NCBI RefSeq assembly: GCF_007859715.1
Contig: NZ_SJPG01000001.1
Coordinates: 806,001-870,000, forward strand
Direction: 5' to 3'
DNA: 64,000 nucleotides
DNA from: Rubinisphaera italica
GTDB lineage: Bacteria > Planctomycetota > Planctomycetia > Planctomycetales > Planctomycetaceae
The notes below the pieces were generated by a model. The model made no database searches and was not told the DNA's origin. It saw nothing but the letters and a program-made list of their open reading frames with translations. This document shows, piece by piece, positions 53,065-63,745 of this stretch (the stretch's first letter is position 1; each line of letters begins with the position of its first letter). Position numbers and translations under genes: made by a program.

Positions 53065-56000
53065 ATGACTTCTGCGACTTCCAATTCGACATCTGACCTG
53101 CTCAATAATCTGATCGATGACCGCGTGCTGCTGCTCGATGGTTCGATGGGAGCGTTGATTCTTGATTCCAAACCGACCGAAGCCGATTTTCGTGGCGAAC
53201 GATTTAAAAATCACGATGCCGATTTGAAGAATGCGACCGATATTCTCTGCCTGACACAGCCGGAGATGATTCTCGATATTCATAGACGCTATCTCGATGC
53301 CGGTTCGGATATCATCGAAACGAACTCGTTCAATGCGAATATCCTCAATCAGGCAGAGTACGGCCTCGGACATTTGACGCACGAAATCAATGCGGCTGCT
53401 GCTGGACTGGCGAAACAGGCCTGTGAAGAATTCACGCGCAAGAATCCAGATAAACCTCGGTTTGTCGCGGGAAGTATTGGACCAACCAAGTTTCTGCTGT
53501 CGATGAACGCCGACGATCCCGGTTCTCGGCCGGTGACTTTCGATCAAATGGTCGAGTCCTATGCCGAACAGGTACGCGGCCTGATCGATGGCGGAGCAGA
53601 CATCCTACTGCCGGAAACTTCATTCGATACATTGAACATGAAGTCCTGCCTGTATGCGATCCGTCAGGTGTTTGACGAGCGAAACATTTCTCTGCCTGTT
53701 ATGGTTTCAGGAACAATTTTCGATACCGGTCGCTCGCTCACTGCTCAAACGGTGGAAGCGTTTTACACGTCGGTGGCTCACTTTCCGTTATTCAGTATCG
53801 GTCTGAATTGTGCGTTAGGCCCGAAACAGATGCGTCCTTTCGTGGAAGCCCTTTCGAAAGTGGCTGATTGTCGTATCAGTTGTTATCCAAACGCCGGCAT
53901 GCCCGATGGTATGGGGGGATTCGATTCGAACCCCGCTGAGGTCGCAGAGACATTACGCTCTTACGCCGAGCAAGGCTGGGTGAATCTCGTTGGCGGATGT
54001 TGCGGCACGACACCGGAATACATACACAAAATCGGTGAAGCAACCCGCGATCTCAAGCCACGCGGTGTGCCTGTTAAGAAAACAGTTTCGACCTATGCCG
54101 GACTGGAACGTCTGGAATTACGTCCAGAATCCAACTTCCTGATGATCGGTGAGCGAACCAACGTCACCGGATCCCGCAAATTCGCCCGGCTCATCCGCGA
54201 AGAAAAATACGATGAAGCCCTGAGCGTTGCTCGTGAACAGGTTGAAGGGGGGGCGAATGTCATCGATATCAACATGGATGAAGGTCTGCTCGACTCCGTC
54301 GCCTGTATGCAGAAATTCCTCTGGCTGGTCAGCGACGACGGCGATATTCCTGTGCCGATCATGATCGACTCTTCCAAATGGGAAGTCATCGAAGCGGGCC
54401 TGAAGTGCGTGCAGGGCAAGGCAATTGTCAACTCGATCAGCATCAAAGATAATGAAGAACGCTTTCTCAATCAGGCGCGGACGATCCGGAAATACGGGGC
54501 TGCTGTCGTCGTGATGGCGTTCGATGAGCAGGGGCAGGCGGATACAGCTGATCGAAAAGTTGAGATCTGTAAACGAGCCTACAAACTCCTCACCGAACAA
54601 GCCGACTTTCCGCCGGAAGATATCATTTTCGATTGCAACATCCTGACCGTCGCTACCGGAATGGAAGAACATAACAACTATGCGGTCGAGTTTTTTGAAG
54701 CGGTGAAGCGAATCAAAGAAGAATGTCCGGGTGCAAAAACTTCGGGTGGTGTGAGTAATGTTTCGTTCTCCTTCCGCGGGAATAATGTGGTCCGCGAGGC
54801 GATGAATGCGGCGTTTTTGTATCACGCGATTGCAGCCGGTCTTGATATGGGGATTGTCAATTCGAGTCAGCTCGAAGTGTACGAAGAAATCGACAAAGAA
54901 CTGCTCGTCTACATTGAAGATGTGCTGTTGAATCGGCGTGAGGATGCAACCGAACGCATTCTCGATTACGCCGAGTCTATTAAGGATCGCAATCAGGGAG
55001 CCGAAGCTCAGAAGAAAATGGCCGAGTGGCGGAACGGAACGATTGAAGAACGTCTCGCTCATTCGCTGCTGAAGGGTGTGACTGACTACATTGATGAAGA
55101 CACCGAGGAAGCTCGTCAAAAATACGGCCGTCCCTTGAATGTGATTCAAGGGCCACTCATGGATGGCATGTCTGTTGTCGGTGAATTGTTTGGAGCCGGG
55201 AAGATGTTTCTGCCGCAGGTGGTGAAGTCGGCTCGTGTGATGAAAAAATCGGTCGCCTACCTCACTCCGTTTATGGAAGCAGAAAAGGAAAAAGCAGGCA
55301 AGGGAACCCGAGGCACTTTCGTCATCGCCACCGTCAAAGGCGATGTCCACGATATCGGTAAGAACATTGTGGGCGTGGTCCTCAAGTGCAATAACTTCGA
55401 GGTGATTGACCTGGGCGTGATGGTCTCCTGCGATAAAATTTTGGAAACCGCAATTGAAGTCGAAGCCGATGTGATCGGTCTCTCCGGTTTGATTACGCCT
55501 TCACTCGATGAGATGGTGGCGGTCGCTCAGGAAATGCAGCGTCGTGGCATGACAACCCCGCTCCTCATTGGCGGAGCGACGACTTCTGCCAAGCATACCG
55601 CTGTCAAAATCGCACCGGAGTACAACCAGATCGTCGCCCATGTTGGCGATGCCTCGCTGTCTGTGCCGGTTGTCGAAGCGTTGATTGATGCTGAGAAACG
55701 CCCTGCCTTTGCAGAAAAGATTCTTAACGAGCAGGAACGCGACCGTAAAATGTTCGGCAAGCGACAGGAACGGAAACTTGTTTCTTACGATCATGCTTAC
55801 GAAAATCGTTTTGCAACCGACTGGAAAACTGTCGACATTTCGACTCCTGATTTTCTCGGACTGCGTGTACTGGACGATTTCCCGCTCGAACAGATCCGAC
55901 CTTACATCGACTGGTCTCCGTTCTTCCAGACATGGTCGCTCATCGGCAAGTATCCAAAGATCCTGCAGGATAATGTGATCGGAAAAGAAGCCCAAAAACT

Positions 56001-56754
56001 GTTTGACGAAGCCAATCAGATGCTCGACAAAGTGATTGCCGAGAAATGGCTGACAGCAAAAGGTGTCTACGGCTTCTGGCCTGCCAATACCGTGCGCGAT
56101 GATGTCGTCCTTTACACACCGGAGTCGACATTGGAGAACCGCGAAGAACTGGTCCGTTTCCCAATGCTGCGGCAGCAATGGGAACGTAAAGGGCAATCAA
56201 ATTTCCGTTCGTTGTCCGACTATGTCGCGCCAGTGGACTCGGGTTGTCGGGATTATGTCGGTGCATTTGCTGTGACAACCGGCTTGGGAATTGAAGCCCC
56301 GCTCGAACGATTCGAAGCCGAGCACGATGACTATCAATCGATCATGCTCAAAGCGATCGCTGATCGATTAGCTGAGGCGTTTGCCGAAGCTTTGCATGCC
56401 ATTGCCCGGAAAGACTGGGGTTATGGCAAGGATGAAACACTCAGCAATGAAGAGATGATCTCCGAAAAATACCGCGGCATCCGACCAGCCTTCGGCTATC
56501 CGGCCTGTCCGGATCACACACCCAAACGTCAGCTGTTCGACTTGTTAAACGCACCGGAAAACGCGGGCATCACATTAACCGATTCTCTGGCAATGTGGCC
56601 GGCTTCCTCGGTCAGTGGCATGTACTTCGCCCATCCGGAATCGCGTTATTTCTCAGTGACACAAATTACAGAAGAACAACTCGAAGATTATGCCCATCGG
56701 ACTGGCATGAATTTGGAAGACGCTCGAAAATGGTTGTCGCCGATATTGGGATAG
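53065..56754 (+). CDS. metH: Cobalamin-dependent methionine synthase MetH
   Basis: 1229 aa from the ATG at 53065 (a TTG lies two codons upstream). Transfers methyl from 5-methyl-THF to homocysteine via cobalamin. Domains in order: homocysteine-binding Zn domain (about 10-330; [11 protein letters not shown] carries the Zn cysteine pair), pterin-binding domain (about 350-610; [20 protein letters not shown] ... [13 protein letters not shown]), B12 cap (about 645-735), B12-binding domain with [17 protein letters not shown] (DXHXXG; His762 is the cobalt ligand) and a C-terminal SAM activation domain (about 895-1229; [22 protein letters not shown]). All four modules are intact. Standard length. Methyl-cycle partners ahcY and metF are upstream. 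Confidence 0.98.
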   Translation: MTSATSNSTSDLLNNLIDDRVLLLDGSMGALILDSKPTEADFRGERFKNHDADLKNATDILCLTQPEMILDIHRRYLDAGSDIIETNSFNANILNQAEYGLGHLTHEINAAAAGLAKQACEEFTRKNPDKPRFVAGSIGPTKFLLSMNADDPGSRPVTFDQMVESYAEQVRGLIDGGADILLPETSFDTLNMKSCLYAIRQVFDERNISLPVMVSGTIFDTGRSLTAQTVEAFYTSVAHFPLFSIGLNCALGPKQMRPFVEALSKVADCRISCYPNAGMPDGMGGFDSNPAEVAETLRSYAEQGWVNLVGGCCGTTPEYIHKIGEATRDLKPRGVPVKKTVSTYAGLERLELRPESNFLMIGERTNVTGSRKFARLIREEKYDEALSVAREQVEGGANVIDINMDEGLLDSVACMQKFLWLVSDDGDIPVPIMIDSSKWEVIEAGLKCVQGKAIVNSISIKDNEERFLNQARTIRKYGAAVVVMAFDEQGQADTADRKVEICKRAYKLLTEQADFPPEDIIFDCNILTVATGMEEHNNYAVEFFEAVKRIKEECPGAKTSGGVSNVSFSFRGNNVVREAMNAAFLYHAIAAGLDMGIVNSSQLEVYEEIDKELLVYIEDVLLNRREDATERILDYAESIKDRNQGAEAQKKMAEWRNGTIEERLAHSLLKGVTDYIDEDTEEARQKYGRPLNVIQGPLMDGMSVVGELFGAGKMFLPQVVKSARVMKKSVAYLTPFMEAEKEKAGKGTRGTFVIATVKGDVHDIGKNIVGVVLKCNNFEVIDLGVMVSCDKILETAIEVEADVIGLSGLITPSLDEMVAVAQEMQRRGMTTPLLIGGATTSAKHTAVKIAPEYNQIVAHVGDASLSVPVVEALIDAEKRPAFAEKILNEQERDRKMFGKRQERKLVSYDHAYENRFATDWKTVDISTPDFLGLRVLDDFPLEQIRPYIDWSPFFQTWSLIGKYPKILQDNVIGKEAQKLFDEANQMLDKVIAEKWLTAKGVYGFWPANTVRDDVVLYTPESTLENREELVRFPMLRQQWERKGQSNFRSLSDYVAPVDSGCRDYVGAFAVTTGLGIEAPLERFEAEHDDYQSIMLKAIADRLAEAFAEALHAIARKDWGYGKDETLSNEEMISEKYRGIRPAFGYPACPDHTPKRQLFDLLNAPENAGITLTDSLAMWPASSVSGMYFAHPESRYFSVTQITEEQLEDYAHRTGMNLEDARKWLSPILG

Positions 56755-56773
56755 TCACACTGTGGTATCAATA

Positions 56774-56855
56774 GAGTGGTACCTACCAGTACGCACTGAT
56801 AGGCGTGGTTAACGCGCTCGACTACGTCTTTCGCTATGCTCAGTGTCGTGCCACT
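56774..56855. repeat. R5 repeat, diverged copy
   Basis: GAGTGGTACC...GATAGGCGTGG... and ...CGCTATGCTCAGTGTCGTGCCACTC. The right half matches the complete copy at 18241-18320 (GATGCTCAGGGACGTGCCAC) with several changes. It follows the metH stop at 56754. Confidence 0.65.
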
Positions 56856-56885
56856 CATACCGGAAGAAAAGGAAATAAATTGACT

Positions 56886-56910
56886 CACTCGCTTGCGCTT
56901 CGTGCTTGTA
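56886..56910. repeat. R2 repeat, single arm
   Basis: CACTCGCTTGCGCTTCGTGC followed by TTGTA is identical to the right arm of R2; the opposite arm is not present within 80 bp. Confidence 0.8.
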
Positions 56911-56925
56911 GCTTCTTTTGCCGAT

Positions 56926-58245
56926 TCACGCACGATGAAACCGCCTGCCTTTCAACTCGAACCGGGGCAGGCTATCTGGCTCGACCGTGATAAATTCGGC
57001 ATGAAAATTGAGGCGGTCGCGGACGGTTCTTGAGAGTCGTGCGAGCAAATCCTGTCGTTGTGATGAGGTAGTGTATTCGGCCCAGTTGAGGTCCTGGATC
57101 ATCGCCGGTTCGATTTCGATGACGAGATGATGCATCGATTGTTTTTCCGTGACCGTAATTCGGTACTCAACAATTTCTGGAAATTCACGCAAGACCGCTT
57201 CAACCGACGATGGAAAAACATTATTTCCGCGAATGGTAATCATATCGTCTGCTCGTCCGAGGATGCCGCCGTCGAGTCGGAGTAAATTACGGCCGCAGGC
57301 ATTGGATGTTGTCGCCGCCTGAACAATATCTCCCGTGCGATAACGAATGACAGGGGTGCCCCGGCGTCCCAGGTTGGTGATCAGCAATTCTCCCCGTTCG
57401 CCAGGAGTGACTGCCTCGAAGGTTTCCGGGTTGACGATTTCTGCAATGCATTCGGTTTCGAGTAATAACAGGCTGGCGGGGTCTTCGACCGATTCAATCC
57501 CCAGAGAGCCGATGTCAGTCATTCCCCAATGATCGAACACACGTGCTCCCCAGCCTTGTTCAATTCGGTTGCGAATGGCAGGAATACTCCCGCCGGGTTC
57601 TCCTGCTACGAGGATCGCGCGAACACTCGAGTTGACCAGATCGATGCCTTCACGTTCGGCAATTTCGATAAGACGGAGTGCGTAAGTCGGTGTGCAACAG
57701 ACGATGGTCACTTCATGTTCCTGAATGACCTGAAGTCGAACTTCACTGCTCATGCCACCTGCAGCGATGCATAGATTCTGAAACTGGGCAGCTCCTTCAA
57801 AACCGGCCCAGAACCCGATGAAGGGACCAAATGAAAATGGAAAACAGAATCGATCCGATTCCTGCAAACCGATGATGCGATAAATTTGTGCCCAGCACTG
57901 TTTGAACCAGTTCCAACTTTTAGGAGTATCCAGAAAACGCATCGGACGTCCGGTTGTTCCGGAAGTTTGGTGAAGACGAGTATAATGCGAACGTGGATAG
58001 GTCAGGTTGGTGCCGTAGGGGAGATTCGCGTTCTGATCGTTGACCAGTTCCTGCTTGGTGAGTGGTTTGAGTTGGCGAAAATCCTCCCAACTCGTGATGT
58101 CCTGAGGATGAGCATCCTGATCAGAAAACCGCTGCATCCAGAAAGGATTCGTTTCGATCGCCTTGAGTAATCCTGTCAATTGATTCCACTGAGAATCGAC
58201 AATGGCATCTCGACTCAGGTTTTCTGGAAAGATCTGTTCAGTCAT
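56926..58245 (-). CDS. Phenylacetate-CoA ligase (PaaK)-like adenylating enzyme
   Basis: 439 aa from the ATG at 58245 (an in-frame GTG is at 58257). ANL superfamily ligase: activates a carboxylic acid with ATP and, in PaaK, forms the CoA thioester. Marks: [24 protein letters not shown] (P-loop-like SGTTG, about 92-115), [96 protein letters not shown], and [30 protein letters not shown]. The C-terminal lid domain is present and contains [15 protein letters not shown]. Close to PaaK in length and motifs. The acid substrate is unknown; no phenylacetate degradation genes are near. Confidence 0.9.
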   Translation of the reverse strand: MTEQIFPENLSRDAIVDSQWNQLTGLLKAIETNPFWMQRFSDQDAHPQDITSWEDFRQLKPLTKQELVNDQNANLPYGTNLTYPRSHYTRLHQTSGTTGRPMRFLDTPKSWNWFKQCWAQIYRIIGLQESDRFCFPFSFGPFIGFWAGFEGAAQFQNLCIAAGGMSSEVRLQVIQEHEVTIVCCTPTYALRLIEIAEREGIDLVNSSVRAILVAGEPGGSIPAIRNRIEQGWGARVFDHWGMTDIGSLGIESVEDPASLLLLETECIAEIVNPETFEAVTPGERGELLITNLGRRGTPVIRYRTGDIVQAATTSNACGRNLLRLDGGILGRADDMITIRGNNVFPSSVEAVLREFPEIVEYRITVTEKQSMHHLVIEIEPAMIQDLNWAEYTTSSQRQDLLARLSRTVRDRLNFHAEFITVEPDSLPRFELKGRRFHRA

Positions 58246-58257
58246 GGAATTATGCAC

Positions 58258-58698
58258 TGTTTTGAGGAGTTAAGTTAGTCAATACAGAGGAGAAGAAACG
58301 ATTACGCCAAAGATACGGCCTGATCAATCAATTTCAACTCCGATGTTATGATTGTGGAAAGAAAAAGTAATGTCGCAACTGTTTTGATAGCATTGAGTTA
58401 AGATTGTATCGGTCGTGTTGGACGGTCTTTGTGATGGGATTCAAGAAATGCCTGTGATAACGACGATCTTCACAATGTCAGGATTGATGGGATCAGCCCT
58501 GACGAATTGAGAGATGTCGAATTGGATGGCGGATCAACATCGCACCATTTGATTGACAGTTTCAAAACGATAGACCATTTTCAAATGGTTTCTGCAGTCG
58601 CCTGGACACCAATGTCCAAAATAATGTTTTGTTTGCTCCTGCCGAACGCTGCAGTTTATTTTTGAATATGCTCTAGACACGGAAGTACGCGAAATTAC
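58258..58698. other. Intergenic region with R1 copy upstream of the unknown/SNF2 pair
   Basis: About 450 bp, divergent. The left 310 bp show nothing recognisable; the right end is R1 copy C (58572-58676), which ends 22 bp before the next start codon. Confidence 0.5.
58572..58676 (-). repeat. R1 MITE-like inverted-repeat element, copy C
   Basis: Read on the minus strand, TCTAGAGCATATTCAAAAAT...GCAGGAGCAAAC...TGTCC...GCGACTGCAGAAACC...TTTGAAAATGGTCTA matches copy B along its whole length. It lies between the PaaK-like and unknown genes and close to the latter's translation start. Confidence 0.9.
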
Positions 58699-59208
58699 AT
58701 GGCTGATACGAAAAAACGCCCCCCCTGTGTAATGGGATTTTATCAAACGGTGACCCGCTCGAGCGGAGAAATCTGCGGCGGTGTGTTAATTACGTCTCAT
58801 CTTGGGCGTCCCATTGAATTTCAATGTTCTCTGCCAATCCGCCCGAATGCAACTCAGCAGACACTCTACGGAACGACTCTGATGCCTTTTATCAAAGGGG
58901 AACTGATTGCCGAGGCTCTGTTCGACAAATTATCGGCTAAGCCAGACATCCTCTTTGTAACCGACCCTGAATGTGTGGCTGAGGGGATTTGGGGAGAGAT
59001 CGCGGTCGTCTGTTTTGCAGAATTCCCCAATGGACAGGAACAGCAGATCACCAGAAATGAAAAGGGCTTCGTGTCGACATCTCTCACAGCCGTCTTTCAG
59101 AAGATGCAGCCGAAATTGAAGGAGTATCTGCCGGAGTCAGCCAGTTTGCAGGAACCACTGATCAGGGTCGAGCAGGCTCTTGATGAAGCAATGGGACAGG
59201 CTGCATAA
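58699..59208 (+). CDS. Conserved protein of unknown function, partner of SNF2 helicase
   Basis: 169 aa, cytoplasmic, no TM or signal peptide. I do not recognise a family. It reads as one alpha/beta domain: GFYQTVTRSSGEICGGVLITSHLGRPIEFQCSLPI (strands), a turn region with NATQQTLYGTTLMPFIKGELIAEALFDKL (helix), then DILFVTDPECVAEGIWGEIAVVCFAEF and a helical C-terminus (LTAVFQKMQPKLKEYLPESASLQEPLIRVEQALDEAMGQ). The gene lies 57 bp before the SNF2 helicase on the same strand and both lack other neighbours in common, so they are probably co-transcribed and may act together on DNA. R1 sits directly upstream. Confidence 0.7.
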   Translation: MADTKKRPPCVMGFYQTVTRSSGEICGGVLITSHLGRPIEFQCSLPIRPNATQQTLYGTTLMPFIKGELIAEALFDKLSAKPDILFVTDPECVAEGIWGEIAVVCFAEFPNGQEQQITRNEKGFVSTSLTAVFQKMQPKLKEYLPESASLQEPLIRVEQALDEAMGQAA

Positions 59209-59265
59209 GCAGACTTTGACCCAGCAAAAAACACGATCAATGCACTCAAGGATGAGGCAGCCACG

Positions 59266-61080
59266 TTGAACAATACGAATGAAAAATCTCCCCTGCTCCT
59301 GCCAGCTCCGCGTGTCGATCAGATCCGCAAAGAGTTGAAAGTCCAATCACTGGCCAGTGGAGCCAACGGAGCTCTGAAACGCTGGCCACAAGTCGGAGTC
59401 AATGAGCAGAAACTCTTGACTCGCCCCGGGTTTGTCCCTTCCTGGAAACCTTACTGGCAGAAGCCACAGACACTGCAGATTGCGTTTCCCGATATCATCG
59501 AGTTTCAGCAGCCCAAGGCTGAAGGTAAAGAACGCGAACCTTTGCGGAGTTTGAAGCCGCCGGGGGCGGAGAACGAGGGCGATCAGAAACGCCCCACTAA
59601 GAAGCCGACGCGAATCAAGCCGCCGGATGATCTGCTTTCGATGGAAGATAGGCTCTTCTACATTCTGCAACCGCCTCTGGAAAACTGGCTGTCTGGTCAG
59701 GAACTGGTCATGCCCTTTGAACCCTTTTCCTACCAGTATGAAGGAATTGCCTGGCTGTTCGCACAGAAATCGGCCCTGCTGGCTGATGAAATGGGGCTGG
59801 GGAAAACAATGCAGACAATTACCGCTGTCCGCTTACTGCTACGAAGCGGGCAGGTGCGGCGTGTGCTGATGGTTTGTCCCAAACCACTAATTCCCAACTG
59901 GCAGAGAGAATTCAAATTGTGGGCAGAGGAGTTGCCGGTTACCCAGATGGAGGGGGATGGTGCTCGTCGCAAAATGCTGTGGCAGATGTCCTCGATCCCA
60001 ATTCTCCTGACAAATTACGAGATCCTCGCACGGGATTTGCAGAATCTTGAAGACGAAGAGATGCCGAAGTTTGATCTGGTGGTGCTTGATGAATCGCAGC
60101 GCATCAAAAACCGGGATTCTGTCACGTCACAGGTCATTCGGCGAATTCCAAGACGACGATCCTGGTCACTGACCGGAACACCGATTGAAAACCGACCGGA
60201 AGAGCTGGCTTCGTTGTTTGAGTTTATGGGCGTTGTCCCGCCCCGCTCGAACCCCGATTTGCGACAACTCAAAAAACTGGCCGAAGTGTATATCCTCAGG
60301 CGGACCAAAGATCTCGTCCAACCGGATATGCCTCCCCGATTGGATCGAGATGCCTTGCTCGATCTTTCCCCGGCTCAGCAATCTGCTTATCAAATTGCCG
60401 AGAGTGATGGCGTGGTGCAGTTGAATGACCTAGGAGATGAGATCACGATTCAGCATGTCTTTGAACTCGTCATGCGATTGAAGCAGATTACAAATTACGA
60501 TCCGCTGACGGGAGAATCATGCAAGCTGGAGCGTTTACTGGCAGACATGGAAGAAATCGCAGCCAGCGGTGCGAAAGCGATTTTGTTCAGTCAATGGACG
60601 AAAACAATCGACTGGCTGTATGAACGAACCAAGCAGTTTGGAACGCTGGTTTACCATGGTGGTGTGCCGACGAAAAAACGGGAGCCGATTCTGAAACAGT
60701 TCAAGGAAGATCCGAACAGTCATCTTCTGCTCATGAGCTATGGCACAGGAGCGGTCGGCTTGAATCTGCAATTTTCACAGTATGTGTTTTTGTACGATCG
60801 CTGGTGGAATCCCGCGATTGAAGATCAGGCGATCAACCGGGCTCATCGAATCGGGGTGAAGAATCCGGTGATTGTCACACGCTTTATTTGTCAAAATACG
60901 ATTGAACAAAGGATCGATCTCGTGTTGCAGCAAAAGCGGGAGATCTTCGAAAAAGTCCTTGGCGAGGGAGACACTTCAACGACATCACTTTCCATGAACG
61001 CCGCGGAAGTCTTCGGACTGTTCGATTTGAAAGCCAGAGCCTCGAAAGGGATAAAATCAATCGGGCCGAAGGCCGCTTGA
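59266..61080 (+). CDS. SNF2-family DNA helicase/translocase
   Basis: 604 aa, TTG start with GATGAGG eight to twelve bases upstream. Residues 1-150 are a specific N-terminal region with a Pro/Lys-rich linker ([18 protein letters not shown]). The SNF2 ATPase follows: motif [23 protein letters not shown] (Lys about 178), Ia [15 protein letters not shown], motif [14 protein letters not shown] (DESQ, SNF2-like rather than DEAH, about 273), motif [24 protein letters not shown]. The second RecA lobe has [80 protein letters not shown] (motifs V and VI). Complete, but without an SWIM zinc finger or other accessory domain. Likely remodels or translocates DNA-protein complexes. Confidence 0.93.
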   Translation: MNNTNEKSPLLLPAPRVDQIRKELKVQSLASGANGALKRWPQVGVNEQKLLTRPGFVPSWKPYWQKPQTLQIAFPDIIEFQQPKAEGKEREPLRSLKPPGAENEGDQKRPTKKPTRIKPPDDLLSMEDRLFYILQPPLENWLSGQELVMPFEPFSYQYEGIAWLFAQKSALLADEMGLGKTMQTITAVRLLLRSGQVRRVLMVCPKPLIPNWQREFKLWAEELPVTQMEGDGARRKMLWQMSSIPILLTNYEILARDLQNLEDEEMPKFDLVVLDESQRIKNRDSVTSQVIRRIPRRRSWSLTGTPIENRPEELASLFEFMGVVPPRSNPDLRQLKKLAEVYILRRTKDLVQPDMPPRLDRDALLDLSPAQQSAYQIAESDGVVQLNDLGDEITIQHVFELVMRLKQITNYDPLTGESCKLERLLADMEEIAASGAKAILFSQWTKTIDWLYERTKQFGTLVYHGGVPTKKREPILKQFKEDPNSHLLLMSYGTGAVGLNLQFSQYVFLYDRWWNPAIEDQAINRAHRIGVKNPVIVTRFICQNTIEQRIDLVLQQKREIFEKVLGEGDTSTTSLSMNAAEVFGLFDLKARASKGIKSIGPKAA

Positions 61081-61092
61081 CGGTGAGAATCA

Positions 61093-61163
61093 TACAAGCA
61101 CGAAGCGCAAGCGAGTGTGCAAAAACGGTACGACGACACACTCGCTTGCGCTTCGTGCTTGTA
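61093..61163. repeat. R2 inverted repeat, copy C
   Basis: TACAAGCACGAAGCGCAAGC... and ...GCTTGCGCTTCGTGCTTGTA, arms about 26 bp, spacer about 16 bp. It exactly fills the convergent gap: SNF2 stops at 61080 and glgA at 61166. In this place it may act as a bidirectional 3' hairpin. Confidence 0.92.
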
Positions 61164-61165
61164 TC

Positions 61166-62650
61166 TTATTTCGCGTGTTTATTGATGGCTCGTTCGTAAA
61201 CTCGAACATATTCTTTGGCGATGTTATCCCAGGATAAATCCTGTTTCATACCGTTGAGTCGAATTTGTTGCCAGAGTTCAGGATCACGATAGGCGGCCAA
61301 GGCGGCTTCAAAAGCGGTTAAAAACGCTTCGGCGCTGTAGCGTTCAAAACTAAAGCCTGTTGCCGTCTTTTCTGCCAGTGTTTCTGGAGAGACAGGAACG
61401 ACAGAATCCGCTAGTCCTCCCACGGCATGCACAACAGGGACCGTGCCATAGAGCATGGAATACAGTTGATTTAAGCCGCATGGTTCGAATTCACTGGGCA
61501 TTAAAAACAGATCCGAACCCGCTTCAATTTTATGAGCCAATTCTTCGTCAAAGCGAACCAAGCTGGCAACTCGATTCGGATAAGTTTGCGAAAGTTCTTT
61601 GACGAACTGCTCGAAGCTCCGTTCTCCCGTGCCCAGGAAAACGAACTGAGCATCGTTATTGAGTAATCGGTCGCCTGCTTTTTTGAGCAGATCGAATCCC
61701 TTCTGCTGAGACATGCGGGAAATCATGGCTACGATAGGAGCGTCCGGCTTTTCAGGTAATCCTAATGTCTTTTGCAGATCAGCCTTACAGATTGCCTTCT
61801 TCTCTTCCACCGTCTCTGCATTGTAGTTGCACTTGATGAAGCGGTCATTTTCAGGATGCCAGATGTCGGTGTCGACACCATTGAGAATCCCCACCAGCGA
61901 ATCTCCACGTCCGGAAAGGGCAGGGTCGAGTCCCCAGCCGAAATCGGGGGATTGAATTTCACGGGCATAAGTCGGGCTGACGGTTGTCACCATATCGGCA
62001 AACACGATCCCCGTTTTTAGCAGGTTCAAATCCCCGAAGAACTCCATTTGCTTCCAGTTAAAATACTTCCAGTCCAAGCCGGTAAGAACCATGTCCCAGT
62101 GCCAGAATCTTCCCTGGAAGGCAAGGTTGTGAATCGTAAAGACGGTCCCGGTACGTTGAATGGCTGCACTTTGTTTGCGGGCTTCAATATCGATCAATGC
62201 AGGTAACAGTCCCGTTTGCCAATCGTTTGCGTGGACAATATCGTAGGGACCGAACTGTTTCATCACCTCAACAATTGCCCGGCTGAAAAAGACAAATCGT
62301 TCACAGTTATCCTCGTAAGGAATGTTCTCGTAGACGTAAGGCGAGGGGCGATCGAAATAATCGGGTTGATCGACCAGGAGAACCTGAACATTTGAGTTGG
62401 GTAATTTAGCAGAAAGAAAGGAGCCTTTCGACTTTCTGGGACCAACGGGTAAACTGAATTCTTCGCCAATCGGTTCAATTTGAAATCTCTGGCGTGCCCC
62501 ATGTGGCAATAACTGTGGATAATGCGGCAGAACGAGCAGGACTTCGTGTCCCGCCTGATCGAGTGAGCGGCAAAGTGCTGAGGCAACATCTGCTAATCCC
62601 CCGGTCTTTGCAAACGGGACGGCTTCAGAGGCTGTCATCAGTATCTTCAT
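61166..62650 (-). CDS. glgA: Glycogen synthase GlgA
   Basis: 494 aa from the ATG at 62650 (a second ATG is three codons upstream). Adds glucose from ADP-glucose to the growing alpha-1,4-glucan. GT5 marks: [30 protein letters not shown] (KTGGL binds ADP-glucose), [93 protein letters not shown], and the C-terminal [36 protein letters not shown] (E-x7-E with the conserved Glu-x-x-Cys-Gly). Complete. No other glycogen genes are adjacent. The HAD gene upstream is divergent and may be a sugar-phosphatase or mutase. Confidence 0.97.
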   Translation of the reverse strand: MKILMTASEAVPFAKTGGLADVASALCRSLDQAGHEVLLVLPHYPQLLPHGARQRFQIEPIGEEFSLPVGPRKSKGSFLSAKLPNSNVQVLLVDQPDYFDRPSPYVYENIPYEDNCERFVFFSRAIVEVMKQFGPYDIVHANDWQTGLLPALIDIEARKQSAAIQRTGTVFTIHNLAFQGRFWHWDMVLTGLDWKYFNWKQMEFFGDLNLLKTGIVFADMVTTVSPTYAREIQSPDFGWGLDPALSGRGDSLVGILNGVDTDIWHPENDRFIKCNYNAETVEEKKAICKADLQKTLGLPEKPDAPIVAMISRMSQQKGFDLLKKAGDRLLNNDAQFVFLGTGERSFEQFVKELSQTYPNRVASLVRFDEELAHKIEAGSDLFLMPSEFEPCGLNQLYSMLYGTVPVVHAVGGLADSVVPVSPETLAEKTATGFSFERYSAEAFLTAFEAALAAYRDPELWQQIRLNGMKQDLSWDNIAKEYVRVYERAINKHAK

Positions 62651-62798
62651 GGCGGGCATTCCAAAAGTTGGATCTCGAAGGATGTCAGTACAAACTAATA
62701 TTTTTTGAGTAGAATTGCCAACACACGGAGTGTTTTCTGTTAAGAATTCTACACTTCTTTGATCGTATCAACATAATGCCCCTGAGAAAGCGAATGAT

Positions 62799-63461
62799 AT
62801 GCACAATCATGCGGTGATTTTCGACATTGATGGCGTTCTTGTCGATTCATATGAATCTCACTATCAGAGCTGGAATTTGCTTGCTGAAAACCACGGTCGG
62901 ACTTGCAGCGAAACAGAGTTTGCTGATCAGTTCGGTCGAACAACTCGAGAAGTCCTCGAGGCTCAATGGGCGGATGCGAATTTGAGCGAAGACGATTATC
63001 GTAAGCTTGATGACGAGAAAGAAGATCTTTATCGTCAAATTATTGCCACCGAATTCCCGGAAATGCCACATGCAAGAGCATTGATACACAATCTGCATCA
63101 AATTGGCTGGCATATCGCACTGGGCTCTTCAGGACCTTTGGAAAATGTGAATCTGGCAATTGAAAAACTGGGGATTCAGGATCAAATTCAAGCTGCAATT
63201 TCTGGAAATGACGTCTCGTGTGGCAAACCCGATCCCGAAGTTTTCCTCATCGCTGCTGAACGGATACAGGTCCCTGCAAAGAATTGCGTAGTCATAGAAG
63301 ATGCAACACATGGAATCGAAGCGGCTCGAGCTGCGGGGATGAAGTCGATCGGTTTTGTCAGCCGGGGTCGAACAAAGGAAGAGCTCAAGTCCGCTGATTT
63401 GCTGATTGATCATCTGGAGGAGGTCACTCCGGAACTCCTGATGAGCCTTCTGTGGAGCTAA
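62799..63461 (+). CDS. HAD hydrolase, beta-phosphoglucomutase-like
   Basis: 220 aa. HAD motif I is [18 protein letters not shown] (D9, D11), motif II ALGSSG (Ser about 109), motif [14 protein letters not shown] with Lys in GKPDPE, motif [25 protein letters not shown] (two acidic residues in ED). A C1 helical cap (about 20-80) is present, as in beta-phosphoglucomutase and sugar-phosphate phosphatases (class IA). The GKPDP and VIEDA..GI..A..AGM signatures fit that subgroup, but the substrate cannot be told. Divergent from glgA across about 150 bp, a context that fits sugar metabolism. Confidence 0.85.
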   Translation: MHNHAVIFDIDGVLVDSYESHYQSWNLLAENHGRTCSETEFADQFGRTTREVLEAQWADANLSEDDYRKLDDEKEDLYRQIIATEFPEMPHARALIHNLHQIGWHIALGSSGPLENVNLAIEKLGIQDQIQAAISGNDVSCGKPDPEVFLIAAERIQVPAKNCVVIEDATHGIEAARAAGMKSIGFVSRGRTKEELKSADLLIDHLEEVTPELLMSLLWS

Positions 63462-63544
63462 ACCAGAATCATAATGGAAACTGGACTTCTGATAACGAGA
63501 AAAAGCCTCATCATGGGAGAACTGAGTGTCGTCTTGTTCAATCC

Positions 63545-63578
63545 CCACGCCCATCACTTCGTTTTGGGACGTGCCACC
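63545..63578 (-). repeat. R5 repeat, half copy, inverted
   Basis: CCACGCCCATCACTTCGTTT through GGGACGTGCCACC is the reverse complement of 2459-2493 with hardly any change. Confidence 0.8.
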
Positions 63579-63647
63579 CAGCGACTCGTCTACAATAAAA
63601 CGAAGATGCAATCAGACTTGGATTGTTCAATAATCTGTAGGACAGAA

Positions 63648-63676
63648 TTAATCTTCACGTCAATCTCTGATATACT
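63648..63676 (+). promoter_or_regulatory. Possible promoter of the aldehyde dehydrogenase gene
   Basis: TTAATC (63648-63653), a 17-bp spacer, then TATACT (63671-63676) preceded by TG at -15/-14 (extended -10). The -35 is poor. It lies 70 bp before the ATG. Vegetative promoters of planctomycetes are not well defined, so this is tentative. Confidence 0.3.
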
Positions 63677-63745
63677 GATCAATATCCACCGATCCATTCC
63701 GCTTGGGAAAACCCACGCGTAGTTATCAGTTAACAGGAGAACCTC

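Larger units (their letters stand above)
63462..63745. other. Gap before the aldehyde dehydrogenase gene
   Basis: 284 bp containing half of an R5 repeat in reverse orientation (63545-63578) and a possible extended -10 promoter (63648-63676) for the next gene. Confidence 0.5.

Noticed and set aside
58534..58746. Minus-strand frame of 70 codons across R1 copy C
   Set aside because: Same repeat translation as above, with the start overlapping the next gene on the other strand.
63474..63722. 82-codon plus frame
   Set aside because: Covers an R5 half copy; no ribosome binding site.
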